This document shows positions 23,397-35,169 of a DNA stretch of 64,000 nt, one piece after another (position 1 is the stretch's first letter; the number at the start of each line of letters is the position of its first letter). Source of the stretch: Mortierella alpina. Its lineage: Eukaryota > Mortierellomycota > Mortierellomycetes > Mortierellales > Mortierellaceae. The stretch spans positions 2,232,001 to 2,296,000 of the forward strand of contig JANATF010000006.1 in assembly GCA_029449245.1 (NCBI GenBank), written 5' to 3'. The notes beneath the pieces are model-generated. The model was not told the origin of the DNA and made no database searches. It saw only the letters and a list, made by a program, of their open reading frames with translations. The translations under genes were made by a program, and so were the position numbers.

Positions 23397-26176
23397 AGTT
23401 CCTTCTTTTAAGTCCCCTGCTTCCTTCCTGCCCCTCCCTTCCCTTCCCTTTTCTTTTGTTTTTTTTTTACCCACCCTCTTTTTTTCATTGTAGATTACAC
23501 AAGTTCATAGCATTGATCCAATCACCTTCCAAAAGTCTCACGCCCCATATATATTCCGATACGTTGGTTTCGTAAAACGAAACATTGAATGCTGAGCGGC
23601 AGCAGGCTACAAGACGGAGGTACGCTTCGGTCTGAGGACGTTAGATGTCCAGACGTTTTCAGTTTGCTTCATAAGGACTAGTCAAAAAAGCATGTGCATG
23701 ATTTAGTCTGATAACGAGAGAAAGCCCAGCTGGAGCCGTTGGCCCATTACGGTCTATAATCAATATTGATGCGTGACATGACAAAGGCACATTATTAATA
23801 TCAATTGGGGGAGCAAAACAGGGCGAGGCAGACGTGGAGAACCTGTTCAATCCCCGGAGAATAGGCAGAGGAAAGACAATCAATTTGAACTTTGTAATCC
23901 GTTGATCCAGTCGGGGTTGATGCTGCTGGCTGTGCGTAGGTTTGCTCCTTCGTCTCCATCCCGTACCTTTTTGCCTCGACTCTTTTTTTAACTGTCTATT
24001 TTTTTCGAGGGACCTGGGATCCGATCAAGACTTGAGCACACAGATCAAGATTGCAGTCCCATAGCGTTGAGAAAAAAAAAGGTCGCGTTACCGTATGGCC
24101 CTTCTGTCTCTTTATTTTTTTTTTTTTACTGTATTTCTTTTTGAGCGGGCTCTCTATTTGCAACTTCGTTCCCGCAGACGACGCCTTTTTGAAATGTGGC
24201 GTACCTTGAGGATTGCGCAAGCAGCAGGGGCGTCCATCGATTGGAGAAAGCCTATGAACACCTAAATACGGGACACAATTTTGAGCGCATTGTCCAGGTG
24301 GACAAGGCCTATTTTCTAGCGCATAGTTTGTTCAGGTTCAGGGAGTGACAGAGCATGTGAGAAAAAATAGAAAAAAAAGAAATTGTTGAAAGAGCACTAG
24401 CGATGTGCTCTTGCTTTACGCCCAGCGCTGGTAAAATGGATGACAAGAAAGAAAAGAAAAGTGGCAAAGTTTTCTCGCAATGAGTTTTTGTGTATGTTTT
24501 TTTTTGGCCTGTTGTGCATTGCATCTATTTCAGCTTCAAAAAGTTACCGATAACTGAGAGGGCCGAAAGGAAACGCGCGTGGTGCTCATGATTCTGAGAC
24601 CGATAGGGCGAGGTGGTTCCTGAATCTGAAGTGTGCAGTAATGGACATGTATATACATATGAAGCATGAGTCAAGCTGTCTAAAAAAACGGCTTTCGCTG
24701 TTGTACTCTGATGGGCCATATTCCCCGAACACCGGAAGCACGATCACTCCGCTTCTGTACTGAATATGATGTATGTATAGATATGTGTTTTGTTTCTCAG
24801 TCCCCAACTCACGTTTTCTGTTAAAATGGGCGCCCGCCCGGTCTATATTTACAACCAGCTGCAACATTGTCTGTCTCGAGATATACGAAAAAGAGTGTGA
24901 GAGTAAGCGAGAGACAGCGAAGAATACAGGAGAAGCGTGCATTCGCGGGGACTATGGATCCATAGTGCCCAAAGGCTTAGAGTGAAGTGGGCACTGTGTA
25001 AGACACCCGCGTTTCTGGTAGCAGTTCACGATCACTCAGTCAAAAGCACTCACTTGCATCCCACGATCCCACTCTTCTAACGCTCGTGGAATCCAAACCT
25101 CTATGGCTCCATCCCGGATGACCTACGGTCTGTATATCTGTATAGACCAATTCGTGGTCAGACTACGGATGCTTGATGACTTGAACGGCAGACGTAATCC
25201 CGTAAGTGATGTGGACAGGAGGCGTAAGCCTCCAAAGGCTGCCTCCTCGGTCTGATCCTCGGCTGTGGTACCTTAATTTGAGTTGAGAGCGGTGAGTATC
25301 AACAGCAAGGGTACCCTGAGCTGGTCCCGTAAATATATTAGTAACCCGGATTGACGCATCGTGTTGCTGTTCCGCACAGGGCCTAATGTCGCGAGGCAGT
25401 GGCTCTGAGCGGAAAGGTACCTGGTCAGTACTCTGTTTATATTCTTGCCTAAGTTGCTTTACGCCAATCAAAGCTAGTATGAAATAAATGGAAGCGACGG
25501 TGGGATCTGTAGGTCAACGCCAGGCGCGCCTCCTCCTCACAACCTGCTCTTTTTGTCGTCTTGTACTCGTACTCGGGGTTACATTCCCAGCAAAGCAGCA
25601 TCTCCCGTGTTCCTCACTGTGACCCAATTACTGGGCAGGGTATATTTTTATCTTTGATTGTTTGTATTCATCGTCCGCATGGTGTTGATGATAGTCTAAC
25701 ATAGTCTACTGCTGTACCGCTTGTGAAATGGTGAGATCCTCACCCTTGACATTCCCAAACAAATGATAAATATTTGATATGAACCGTGGTTTGCCCGAAC
25801 ACTTGCCATTCGCCTCTTGACTTTGCCGTTATCCTCACGCCTTTCCTTCTCCCAGTCTCGGGAACCCCAAGCTGCCAGCATCCACCCTGCTTTTTGCGCT
25901 CCTAATCCCTATCCGATCATTTAATCGTTTCCTAACCATCGTAACCCTCACTCCTTTCAGCAACCATCACTCCTTTCACGAACCCTTGACGTTATCTTCA
26001 CGATTATTATTTACAACACTCACTCAGCAACCTCGGCCGCATTCTGCCCGCCACAATATCACTTTCTATTCATCGAAACAACGCTAACGTGTATTTTCGG
26101 ATATTTCCTGACAAGACTCACTTCAAAACCAATCTCACTGCACACTCGTTTGTTTCCGTTACGGCTCCACCTTCAT
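23397..26176. other. 2.8-kb intergenic region
   Basis: No supported gene. It contains T/A homopolymers (T15 near 24113-24127), a GTTTCGT-AAA-ACGAAAC hairpin (23567-23583), a perfect 16-bp palindrome (24951-24966) and a GGAGGC-GTAA-GCCTCC hairpin near 25216-25231. The right end is the promoter and leader of the fucosyltransferase-like gene. No tRNA T-loop or 5S internal control sequence was found by eye. Confidence 0.5.
24951..24966. repeat. Perfect 16-bp palindrome ACTATGGATCCATAGT
   Basis: Fully symmetric site with no spacer in a gene-free region. It could bind a dimeric factor or be chance. Confidence 0.6.
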
Positions 26177-28173
26177 ATGGCAACCGGTCCTTCAATCCCG
26201 TACCACGTTCTTCACTCTCGCCCCGAAACCAAGCCTAACGTCTCCAGTTCCTTGTCCTCAAACCCAACGTTACCATTATACCACAGTCGCAACATGAAAA
26301 AATGGGGCCGAGTCTCGATCACAAGGGCTATTCTGCTGGTCAGCGCGTCCATCATCTTCCTTACGTTCCTCCATATCAGCTACACCACCAGGCATTCACT
26401 TTTTTCCGCCACAGACCCAGACTCACAGCAAGAAGCACCAACGTCCTCAAAATCAGCCAGTATTGATATTTCGCCATCAAAAGACAGCAGCAGCGACAGC
26501 GACAGCTATGCGTCCGAACCGTCGGGCACCATCATCTTGAACTCTGAACTCACATCAACGGTACGATATGAAAACGGAACCCAAGCCAAGTTCTTCAAAG
26601 CAGCATTTTTTAAGGATGCGGTAGCGGCTAAAAAGGACATGGGTTCCTTCATGCACACTCTTGCCACACAGTCCTGGTGGACCCGAGTTCCCACTGCGGC
26701 ATCAGAGAGCGTAAATAATTCCGATCTCAACAACGAAAACAACAGTGAATTGGATGATGGGAAAGCCAAGGAGGATGATAATCGAAACCAGCGAAAAAAT
26801 GCCGTTAAGGCCTCTGGACGGTATTTCACGTACCTTCCCATGGGCGGAGGAAACAATCAGTTTATTTCACTCCAGAAGGCAGCGCTCCTGGCCAAGGATT
26901 TGAACCGAACATTGATCCTTCCCTCTATCAGTCCCAACTCTCATATCAAGGTAGAGATACTCTCCTTGAATTTAGTGCCTTGACCGCGGCGTGTACCATG
27001 CCAAACAGATGTATACTTTTTTCTAATATGTTAATTTCTATGTTTTTCTTTATTATCAAAAAGTCCTGGGCTGGTCCTCGCTATTCCATGTTTTACGACA
27101 TCGATTCCTTCACGGCCAAGTCAGGCATCCCAGTGATTGAGTGGCACGATCTCAAGCAAACGCCCGAGACAGTACCCGATAATTTCGCCCATCACTGGCT
27201 CGACTTTACAGAAGACTTTCCCTGCATCCCTAACGGTGGTATTGGCACCGGCACCCAAGAGCACACCTTATTCGATCATTTCCGTCCACAATTCCTCCTG
27301 AATTACTCGGCCATTTTCCTGCAGGAGGACAAGACCCATGGCAAGGAGACTGATTACAAGTACACGCGCGATGTCCTCCTCAAAGACTATCCACCTACTG
27401 CTCCCACTCCTGGCGGTCCAGAGACACCCACAGCCGAACCTGGTGTCGATCCCCACATGTGGAAATGTCTGTCCAGCCCGTATGCCTTGGTTGGCCCCGA
27501 TGTCGGTGACAGGACCTGGTACGAGGTTGGGACGCACCTGCGGTTTAATGACAAGACTGAGGCCATGGTAGACGATATTTTAGATGTGCTTTTGGGTCCA
27601 CTTGAAAACACTGTGGAATCAGCTGCTGCTGCCAAGACAATTCCCTTCCGGCCCCATCCCGAGTTCATTGTCATCCACCTGCGCCGCGGAGATATCGTTT
27701 CCAAGTGCCCTGTAGGGATGGCCGAATCGGACTGCATTGTCCAGATCGAGGAAATCGCAGAGAAGGTAGACGAAATCGAGAAGAAACGGCGTATTGCTGC
27801 ATTGGCGACACTCAAGACCAACAAACAAGACGAGGCCAGCTTCCAGCACAAACGTCTTCCTGTGCTTGTCGCGACGAATGAGAAGCAGGCTGGGGAGCTC
27901 GCGAAGTTGAACCGGCTCGGATGGATCTTGTTGGACCATGGTGATGAGGAGAAAGATGAGCAGGGCAAGGTCATGCCATCCATCACCAAGAAGTTAGGCA
28001 CCATGTCGCGGCTAGGACCGTGGTTCCCACCAATGCTGGACGCGGTGTTGCTGACGCGAGGCAACTACTTCATTGGGATGCAAAACTCGCGGATGAGTAC
28101 CTTGGCCGCGCAACGTGGTAAAGCTTGGCATGGCCACACTACGATGTTGATGAAGGCTAAATACAAACAATAA
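26177..28173 (+). CDS. GDP-fucose protein O-fucosyltransferase-like, type II membrane protein
   Basis: Candidate Golgi/ER lumenal glycosyltransferase of the O-FucT superfamily. Exons are 26177-26950 and 27064-28173 (phase 0; GTAGAG...AAAG), giving 627 aa from ATG 26177 or 588 aa from ATG 26294. One hydrophobic helix (RAILLVSASIIFLTFLHI) follows a basic KKWGR stretch, the type II signal-anchor pattern, with a Ser/Asp-rich stem after it. The O-FucT landmarks are YLPMGGGNNQFISLQKAA, AKDLNRTLILP, and the nucleotide-sugar motif region IVIHLRRGD. A C-terminal segment, YFIGMQNSRMSTLAAQRG, matches the usual final conserved region. NRT and other sequons suggest glycosylation. The acceptor is unknown; fungal members are mostly uncharacterised. 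An AATAAA overlaps the stop codon. Confidence 0.82.
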
Positions 28174-29304
28174 AACAATTCATTAGAGCAATTTGTTGTT
28201 ATAGTCACTCAAAAGAACCATTTTTTTTGCGTGCTACGGTTTGTGATGAGCTCTTGCAAGATGCAGAAAGTGTGCGAATCATCGCTCATGCGCGGCGTTC
28301 ACAAAACTGGAAGGCTGACTTCTCTTCTTGGGACACTTACCGAGGCCTGTTGGATATGGCCAAGGCTCTCAAGTTCTTTGAGAATTGCTCTGATACACCT
28401 TATTTGCACACCCCTCACCGTTGAAGAAAAAAAAAAGATACCAATCTTGAGCAGGTCTTCGCTGCTGAGTACGATTCGCGCGATAGTACTGACGCGATAT
28501 GCAGAGGTCGTGGACGTGTCTTTCAACCATGCATTGCAGCAGGGCATGGCCTGGCCACGCAAGAGTTGATCTGAAGAAGCCAGCCAACAGTGCCCTCTGT
28601 GATGTTGTTGTTGGGCCCAATGGTTGCACAACCGTGCTCGAGACTTGAACGATCAGAAGAATCTCCGCACAGGCACGGCGTGCAAGGAGAGCAAAAGCCA
28701 CATTGCATCCCCAACCGGTTTTTCTTGCGCCATGCAGGGGCCAGACACGACTACAGCATAGGGTACTCTCTACATCGTAAGGTGAATTGTGGGGGCAGGA
28801 TGCCACTCTACAAGTAGAGAGTAGACGTGAAGACGTGTTTTGGACAGGATGCTGCGCCGACAAGTGAGGGAATGAAAACAGCGAAAGGGCGCCTGGTAAA
28901 GCTGCGATTGAGAGATTGTTTGATTGCAAATGCACAGTGAATCTGATGGACACTCGAGAAAAGAGAGACAGCAGACCACAGCCCAACCGTGATTCGAGGG
29001 AAAATAGAAAAAACTAGTGTCGACCAGGGTGCTTCAGGCACTCTCTTTTTTTCACACCTCCAGATCCACCTGCTCACCATTCAAGCATCGCTCTTCTCTC
29101 CATCAAGCGCCTCTCGTCATTATTCCTTTCTCTTTCTCTCTCTCTTGCTGTGTCTCCTCCTCTCCTTCTCTCGACTCTTCCTCCCTCGGTTTCTCTCTCA
29201 CTCTTCCCCCACCACCCGCCTCACGACTGACTTGCAGGAGCGAGGTCACTGGCAACCACGAGGACGCTGTACGCTAAACGTCCCCTTCTAAACTGCCTTT
29301 CAAC
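28174..29304. other. Intergenic region before the cysteine-rich membrane protein
   Basis: No supported gene. Its last 250 bp (about 29040-29220) form a strongly pyrimidine-rich leader of the next plus-strand gene. Short open frames on both strands have no motif or splice support. Confidence 0.5.
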
Positions 29305-31061
29305 ATGTCGACGTTCCCCACAGACGACACAGACGGCTGCTTCTTCAAAGGAGGCAGCTGTGACATTGACGAAAGGTGCTTCATAACCAACGCCGGCAGC
29401 AGCTGCAAAAAGTACACTCCTCCTGCACAGTACCCTGTCACTGGACTTGATGCCCAAAACCCCCCGGGTTGGTACCTGTCCCCCGTCTACCCAGCCGTCC
29501 GCTACACCGGCTTGCTCGCCAACCAGACACAGGGTGCCAACTGTACCACCATCCCAGTACCGCCCAATTCCTCCTACGACCGGCTCATCAACTTCATATA
29601 TTACTTTGACCTCGGCAAGATGGTAGGCGAGCTCGATACCAAATACTATAGCACGTTAGTACAATACCGAGGCAACTGCTTCGAAGGTTTCTACTGCAAT
29701 CCCCTCTCGGACATCAAGGGGCAACCCGTCAGAGGAGAGTTGCTGGGCACATGTCAGCCCGTCAAGGCAGATGGAGAGCCCTGTCTGGCATCGAACATGT
29801 GCTCCAACTGGCACATTGGAGCCGACAGGACTTACAATGAGCAGTACCGATGCCAACCGCCCGTGGTAAAACCTGCCAACTGGACAGTCTCAGGTACCTG
29901 TACTAGCCTGAACGTGGGTACAGGTGTCGTCAGCTTCAACGAAAACAGAGAACTTCAATCAACCGCAAGGACCTATCTCCTCTCAACCCTGCTACTCTTC
30001 TGTCTTGTTGTCTTGTTCATGTGGTACCGCCGGCAAAAGGCGAGGCAGCGAGCCAGGGAGAACTTCATGCTGGGCGACAATGGATCCTTGCACGACAGCA
30101 TGGGGCTCTACCAGCAGCGGGTTGGAGGTGTGAACAGGCGTCCAGGTAATGAATTATTTTTTTTGGAGTTGGAGGGAGGGCCTTTCGGTCATGGGCGGGC
30201 GGTCTGGTTGGCCGTCAGTGTTTTAAGATTCTTCCACTGGAATTCCATGTGTGCACTCGGCCCTCGATGACAGTGGATTAACCGCTTTATGGCTGGATTT
30301 TGTTCTTTCCCCTAGACGAGAACGACAACGGAGAATTGCCAACGTACGGCATGCATCGCAGGGACGAACGGGTAACAGGACCAGCCGCAGAGGAGATCGG
30401 GATGTACTCCTTCGCTAGTGCGAACCCCCCACCCACAGCCTCGCCCAACGACGTACACTTTCCCTCGAGTGCAGCCCGACCTGTTCAGCAAAATTACCCC
30501 TTCCCTATGACTCACCCCGCCATGATGAACACCCTGCTTGCACCCGGTGTAACACCGCCACCAGGGGCCTTGTACCCTCCACCGTCGTCCGGACCATTGC
30601 CCCTTACAGCACAACAGGCCGAGGCCGCCGCCATTGCTGCCGCTGCCGCTGCCGCACTTCCAACACCACGACCTGCAGCCGCCTCCCTCCAGGAGGGAGG
30701 TCTGCTGCCACCGGCATACGAACCCTCCACCACACAATCGTCTGCACCCTCCACCACGAACACACCCATCGCGACTGCAGCAGAGCTCTCCAGGTCTGGA
30801 GGGCAGACTGTCGACACTGATGGTACTACCAAAGCAAGCGGAGACCGGACGACGGACGAGAAGCGGGCACAGGAGGATCAATACCAGGGATCATTGTTGC
30901 CAGACACGAAAGAGAAAGCCTTGTTTGCGGAAGATGATCGGGAAGATGATGAGAAGGATACTGATCAAGTATCGACCTCCTCAGGATCTGCAGCATCGGG
31001 CTCAGGGTCCCACTCTGCTATACGCTCCATCTCGGGATCATCCACCAAGAAACAAGAATAA
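29305..31061 (+). CDS. Cysteine-rich single-pass membrane protein
   Basis: Unrecognised family. Exons are 29305-30145 and 30316-31061 (phase 1; GTAATG...CCTAG), giving 528 aa. The first about 220 residues hold roughly 14 Cys in small-loop patterns (CFFKGGSCDIDERCF, NCFEGFYCNP, GTCQPVKADGEPC) and several N-glycosylation sequons (NQT, NCT, NSS, NWT). One transmembrane helix follows at about 222-240 (YLLSTLLLFCLVVLFMWY), with a basic RRQKARQRAR stop-transfer. The remaining 280 residues are disordered, Pro/Ala-rich and acidic, with PPPGALYPPP and a poly-Ala tract near 30630. No N-terminal signal peptide is visible, so the helix would have to translocate the N-terminus. The layout resembles fungal cell-surface sensors, but that is inference. 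The start is the first ATG after the CT-rich leader. Confidence 0.75.
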
Positions 31062-31552
31062 TCCGCAAAGACGACGAGGACGAGGAGGATAATCGAGGGT
31101 ATCCATTGTACTGGAGAGGAACAGATCTAAAGAGAAAAAGAAAAAAGTACGGCAGTAATAATAATCGCTTTATACCCTCCACACTCGCACACACAAGCAT
31201 GCAAGTTGGTCAGGGTGGTCCTCCTTTTTAGTGCAAGGGATGGGCGATAAGATGGCCCAGACCGTTTCATCGAGCATGAGGGCGGATGTGTTTCATGTAC
31301 GCGAATATGCCTAACGCCTGCGCCGCCAAGCAGAAAAGTGGTGTGAAAAAAATGGGCAAGTGCAGAAATATTGTTTGGGTACACACACAAAGAACTTTGG
31401 GCGCTTTTTGCGAGGTCGTGAAGGGTTTGTATTTGCAATAGTGAGAAATGGAGAGAGTGTGTGTGCGTGTCTGTGTGTTTTTTAGGGTATGTTTTGCTCC
31501 AAACAAAAACAGGCGCCGCGTCGCGTCGCGCGCGCAGGCGGGATGATGAGAA
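31062..31552. other. Convergent 3' intergenic region
   Basis: 491 bp between the stops of the membrane protein gene (+) and the G-alpha gene (-). It includes a GCGTCGCGTCGCGCGCGCAG stretch near 31519-31538. No coding sequence or RNA gene was seen. Confidence 0.5.
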
Positions 31553-34500
31553 TTATAAAACCATTGCCTTGACGTTCCGTGCCAAAATAATATCATTGAC
31601 ACTGGCCATGATATGCCGAAGCAGGTTCGTGTCGGTTGCGTCCGTGTAATGGACATAGACCTCCTTATGCTCACTCCTGTTCAAACGCGTGAACCGCTTT
31701 CGGAAGAACTCGGTCGCCTCCGCCACATCGCCGTCGGGGCCGTCGTAATCCGGGAAGTAGGACTTTATGCTTGAGTACTGGATCTTAGCCCTGAAGATGT
31801 CGGTCTTATTGAGAAAGAGGATAATCGACGTATTGACGAACCATTGCGAGTTGCAGATCTGATCGAATAACATCATGGCCTCCTCCATTTGGTTCTGTTG
31901 GCAAAAGGGACAAGGGATACATACACATGTTAACAAAGTGCTAATTTCTTTACCACCATTGCGTATGTTTGCGCAAAAATTCACACTGGCAACAATGGCG
32001 AGGGGGGAGGTTCTTACGGCGTCTTTGTCCTCGACCAGACATTGATCGTAACCACTGATAGCAGCCAAGAACAGTACCGCTGTGACGCCTTCGAAGCAGT
32101 GCATCCATTTTTTCCGCTCTGATCGCTGTCCACCCACATCAAACATCCTAAAAGAGCGATCATTGTACAAATAACGTCAGAAACCTTGATAGATATCCGA
32201 TTCAAAAACGCAGCTTCGCAAGGGGTTAACGCGCCGTTCTTACCTATATGTTAGAGAACCCAAATGGAAGGTCGTCTCAGTAATGCCTGTAGATTTGACA
32301 CGGCACCGCAGAATATCTGCATCGTCGGGCATGTAGTCCTGACTATAAAGCCTGTCTACAGAGTCGAAGAAGCTAGGCGGTGAAAATGACAGACGTCAAC
32401 GTTAGCAACCATAGTCGAGGCAAAAAAAGGAAGACTAGCCAGATTTCAATCTGTGCAGCGGAAAACAAGCAGGGCATACTATTTCACATTGTCCGCTAGT
32501 GCGTAGGTGTGTCCGAGATGATAAACTTGTTGCACTGATGGATCTCTCCATAGCGCCTTGAGTGCTGCTTGGTATTGTGGTGGGTAGGGTGCCCCGCTTG
32601 CGACTCTTGGTGTTGACGCAAACACTGGCAGGTATCTCTGCATTCAAGAAAATAATGAAATATGAACATCGCAGGAGTAGTTGTGAAGAAAATCATGGTA
32701 GCACATATACGATGGTGATGAAGTATTACCTCGTTCTCACGGTAGGTCAGAGCCATGCCGTTGTCTTCCATAGCCCCTAGAATGGCTTGCATAGCCCCGA
32801 CCATATTTGCAAACACAAACGCGCGGAATGCTTCCCTTTCTGGCACTGAGAATCCTGAGGCATGCATGAGCTTCATCTGCTTGATAATTGTTGTCTTGCC
32901 GGCCTCTCCAGCACCTGTGATCAGAGCAAGAGTTTTGGCGTTAGTATGGCACGCATTGGAGGCAGGGGCGGTGCATAGATGATCTCAAAGGCGATTTGAG
33001 TAGGCGTTGAAAACTCAAAGGTGGAGTTACCGCGCACGTGGTGACAGCAATGCGCGGATAAAGAGCAATGTGGGAATTGAAATGATCAAGACAGGGGATG
33101 GCGCTGAGGGCACAAGCGGCATGAAGCGTACTGGGAATCAATTATCAAGAGAAGGACAACAAAACATGGCATGATGGGCAACTGCGGTGTGCAGCGACGC
33201 ATGCACAGATAAAGTCGATACAACCCCTAGAATTATCCCTCATAATCCCATGACCACAGCCCGCCGCCCCCGGACGGATATCCGACCAACCCATGGTCCA
33301 GTCAAAAACGGTGAAAATGAACGACCAAGGGTGCATCGCCTCCGCCGCGCGCTGCGCTCTGCTGTGCTAATTTTTTTCAAGATCCTCGCCCTCCCCCACC
33401 ATATGAATCTAGACGCTGGATTTCTGGTGACTCTGTATGGAAACGGGTTTTTTTTGTTGTGGGTGGTGGGTGATAATATAAATGCGATTGCGCCCTCTGT
33501 GCGACGCAAACACAACGGCTCGCGTTTTTTTCTTTCTTTCTTTCGATTTGTTGTAGTTGGCACTTTCACACTCCTCCCAACGTAAACCAAAGTAGTCTAG
33601 TTCAAATAGAAAACCATGGTGTAATTCGTGTTGCTGTACTGCCACATGGCATCGCAGGCATTGCCTGGTGCATGCATCATCTTCAAGGCTCATCTTCACC
33701 CCTCTTTTGTCATTCCTTCTGGCGATCCAACCGAACAACAAAACAAAAAGAAACAAACACAAAGAGGTGCGCGCGCAGTTATGCGATATTGGGAGAAGAA
33801 TGACAAGGGCGACGGGAGAGGTATATAGAATAATATGAGGCACAATTGAATGTGGAGCGGAGCAGCGGAGCGGAAGGGAAGAGAAAACCCCGTAGGAGAG
33901 AGAGCATGGTCGGCATTCCTAACAAGTTAAATGTTCTATCGCGATTTGAATGCCATCCACTGATGCAACATACCTAGCAATAGTAGCTTGACCTCGAGCT
34001 TGCGACGCCTCTCATCCGCCTTGAGGGCAATATCGATCTTTTTACTTTGTGCCTCCTCGGAGGGTGTTGATACGCAGGAGCCCTATTAGAAAAGCGTATA
34101 ACTAACTTATTAAGACGAATCGGTTTGGTGATCCCACGCGAGAGGCTTGGTGTGAGAGGAGGATTGACAACTGCCAATTTTGTCCACCGCGCAATAGACG
34201 ATCGCCTGCGCGTTGTTTCTCGAACTTTGAGAGGGCGTATGCGGTTGGTCGGGGCTGCCACGCGTGGCGGTTGCGGGTATGACCCGCTCAAATCGGAATG
34301 AGATCCATCCCATTTGAGGCACCGTGATTATGTCACTCTGCACTCTCGTGGCCTTGGTTCAAAGGAATACGAGATAGCAAGATAGCAGTAATACAAGACC
34401 AAAGAAACGAGGAAAAGGTACATGAGCCGAGACAGTGTGTATCACTCTGCCTTTCCAAATGGCCGAGATACCAACAGTAGATCGAGCCCATTCCCCATAA

Positions 34501-35169
34501 ACATCACCCGGCGCACAATATAGACACAGCCTCACTTGGCAGCAAGAGTGGACAACTGCTTGCCCCGCCATACGAGGCAACCGTTTTGGTTTGCCGTTGC
34601 CTGACACCCGGATCAGGTCTATCGGTGGTGCTGTCGTCAAGGTGCCGTTGGCCGTTATTGTGTGGAGGAGTGGAGGAGTGGAGGATCTGGCTTCCTGACG
34701 AGAAACACGACACTCCAGACTATCTTCTCGTACCCAAACAATACAAAACTACGCAACTCATCACACATTAGCCCCTCCTTCGTTTGTTCTCCAAGGGTAA
34801 AGAAGAAAAGCACAGAAAGGTGTAAGCCGCCTTGCCGATGGCTCGCAATTCTGCAATCTGCTCTCCCTCTCCGATGCTAGCGTACTTTTTTCAATGTAGC
34901 CATGGAGAGTGGATACGCTCGACCTCATCTTCTTTTTTGGATAGTTGGGAGGGCGGACATCGCACCGGAGGGTGGAAAAACAAGGTTTGTATGCTCAATG
35001 GTCCACGATCACAATTGGCTCGCTTACAACCACGAGAAAAAAAAGGTCCAAGAGAAAAATAGAGAGCGAGAGCGATGGGCCATCGTGGAAACGGGTCGCA
35101 GACAGCACGAGGAGACCGTTGGATCTGAAGAACTGTGTTTGTCCAGAAGACGCCAAAAAAACTTACCAT
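31553..35169 (-). CDS. Heterotrimeric G-protein alpha subunit
   Basis: GTPase subunit that couples receptors to cAMP or MAPK pathways at the plasma membrane. Exons in order: 35169-35167 (ATG only, donor GTAAGT), 34082-33974, 32914-32730, 32637-32480, 32372-32244, 32147-32018 and 31894-31553. Phases agree throughout and give 351 aa, the usual length. The N-terminus reads MGSCVSTPSEEAQSKK, with a myristoylation Gly and one Cys for palmitoylation. Nucleotide motifs: G1 GAGEAGKTT (usually GAGESGKST), switch I LRCRVKSTGITET, G3 DVGGQRSERKKW, G4 LFLNKTD, G5 TDATD (usually TCATD). The C-terminus ARNVKAMVL lacks the Cys at -4. Introns 1 and 2 are each about 1.1 kb, unusually long for this window. The ATG-only first exon is inferred from the single in-phase ATG-GTAAGT upstream. 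A TATA-like element lies near 35821-35839. Confidence 0.9.
32915..33973 (-). other. Long intron 2 of G-alpha
   Basis: 1059-nt intron between the donor GTATGT and the acceptor ACAG. It splits the Gly codon at the start of the G1 motif. It holds short open frames on both strands and T/CTTT runs (about 33447, 33525), but no recognisable nested gene. Confidence 0.65.
34083..35166 (-). other. Long intron 1 of G-alpha (inferred)
   Basis: 1084-nt interval from an ATG|GTAAGT donor to TTCTAATAG before the GSC codons. No coding motif is seen inside. If the start ATG is elsewhere, this assignment changes. Confidence 0.5.

Noticed and set aside
33409-33843. 144-aa minus-strand open frame inside G-alpha intron 2
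   Set aside because: Starts and ends without splice logic, is crossed by T/CTTT runs and has no domain; treated as intron sequence.
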